From: CAYGAM01 sp964347915
GTDB lineage: Archaea; Thermoproteota; Nitrososphaeria; Nitrososphaerales; Nitrosopumilaceae
NCBI GenBank assembly: GCA_964347915.1
Contig: CAYGAM010000014.1
Coordinates: forward strand, 1-31,281
Direction: 5' to 3'
DNA: 31,281 nt
Each line of letters starts with the position of its first letter. Position 1 is the first letter of the stretch. Made by a program: the position numbers and the translations under genes. Positions 30,949 to 31,281 of the stretch are shown one piece after another. The notes beneath the pieces were generated by a model. That model saw only the letters and a list, made by a program, of their open reading frames with translations, ran no database searches and was not told where the DNA came from.

Positions 30949-30960
30949 TTAATTTTAAAT
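30949..30960 (-). promoter_or_regulatory. TATA-like box for the type-2 ART-like gene
   Basis: Minus-strand ATTTAAAATTAA, 19-30 bases upstream of ATG 30930, consistent with a leaderless transcript covering the ART-like gene and its overlapping partner. Confidence 0.45.
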
Positions 30961-31246
30961 CTTTATGTTGAGTCTTATGTTGTCTTAGTTTTTGTTTTTA
31001 CTGTTGCCTGGCCTCATTTTGTGGACCCTGATTCTGCAAGTATGAGACATTCTGCCGCGATCTGACACAATTCATTGCGCAATGAGTCGCATTTTGAGCC
31101 ATGGCTGGGTAGAATGACATAGAGTTCACTAGTCATATGTGAGAGAATCAAACCGTGCAGATGACAAGCATGCAGGAAGAAAGGTGTCCGCCGGCAAGAA
31201 TCGCCGCAAAAGAAACAAAAAAATTTTCCCAAAAAAGCGGAATTCC
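30961..31246. other. Non-coding stretch before the IS110-like transposase
   Basis: No convincing gene. It contains the perfect palindrome TCATTGCGCAATGA (31072-31085). In the IS110 family the non-coding DNA before the transposase contains one element end and, in IS110-group members, encodes a structured bridge RNA. The element boundary cannot be placed here. Confidence 0.35.
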
Positions 31247-31281
31247 ATGCTGTATGTTGGAATGGATGTCCACAAGGCGAC
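31247..31281 (+). mobile_element. Start of an IS110-family transposase (runs off right edge)
   Basis: ATG 31247 opens a frame reading MLYVGMDVHKA and continues past the edge. The pattern YVGxDVHK is the usual N-terminus of IS110-family (DEDD) transposases, where the Asp is the first catalytic residue. Only 11 full codons are visible, so the call rests on this motif; the rest of the element and its right end are outside the window. Confidence 0.6.

Overview
The window looks like a chromosomal segment of an ammonia-oxidising archaeon (Nitrososphaerota/Thaumarchaeota), probably of the Nitrosopumilus-Cenarchaeum group. The main reasons are archaeal information-processing genes (ribosomal protein S6e, aIF2-gamma, archaeal UMP kinase, archaeal signal peptidase), a 4-hydroxybutyryl-CoA dehydratase, a fused ADP-forming acyl-CoA synthetase typical of the thaumarchaeal 3-hydroxypropionate/4-hydroxybutyrate cycle, and TATA-like boxes about 25 bases upstream of many start codons, which implies leaderless transcripts. 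The core genes are GC-rich. That, plus the accessory genes, would suit a Cenarchaeum-like sponge symbiont, but I cannot prove the genus from this sequence.

Layout. (a) 1-773, minus strand: the left-edge copy of an accessory gene family. (b) 1264-3751: dTMP kinase, HD phosphohydrolase and UMP kinase with 4-base overlaps, a pyrimidine-nucleotide operon. (c) 3765-10337: a conserved hypothetical, a hidden AbrB-like small gene, a large UPF0182 membrane protein, a class I glutamine amidotransferase, an orphan D12 adenine methylase, and a C39-like/TPR protein. (d) 10359-10889: tRNA-Gly(CCC) and two zinc-ribbon proteins. (e) 11082-14519: an accessory cassette bounded by 65-base imperfect direct repeats and carrying two ADP-ribosyltransferase(ART)-like proteins and small partners. 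(f) 14689-16452: a CARF-like/winged-helix regulator divergent from a PIN nuclease, then two small basic proteins. (g) 17013-28263: core genes: S6e, aIF2-gamma, PIN protein, phosphoglucose/phosphomannose isomerase, dihydroorotase-like enzyme, ArsR-like regulator, membrane protein, RNase HI, acyl-CoA synthetase, signal peptidase, 4-hydroxybutyryl-CoA dehydratase. (h) 28505-30930, minus strand: a third, markedly AT-rich accessory copy. (i) From 31247 to the edge: the start of an IS110-family transposase.

The most notable content is the accessory family. Three places (1-773, 11186-14343, 28505-30930) share combinations of four modules: a helical FYEKLE...DKDELHKAVKRLK module, a YVIET/KITF module, a LKKRI...SSTDC C-terminal module, and ART-like catalytic domains (two types). 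Several copies are broken by frameshifts or stop codons, as in a fast-turnover conflict or effector system. In two loci an ART-like gene overlaps the start of a small FYEKLE-module gene, which suggests a toxin/partner pair. The CARF-like/PIN divergent pair, with a palindrome between the genes, is a second candidate system.

Long stretches without convincing genes are 774-1263, 4482-5037, 10890-11185, 14344-14688, 16453-17012, 19035-19276, 25214-25613 (apart from one possible small ORF) and 28264-28504.
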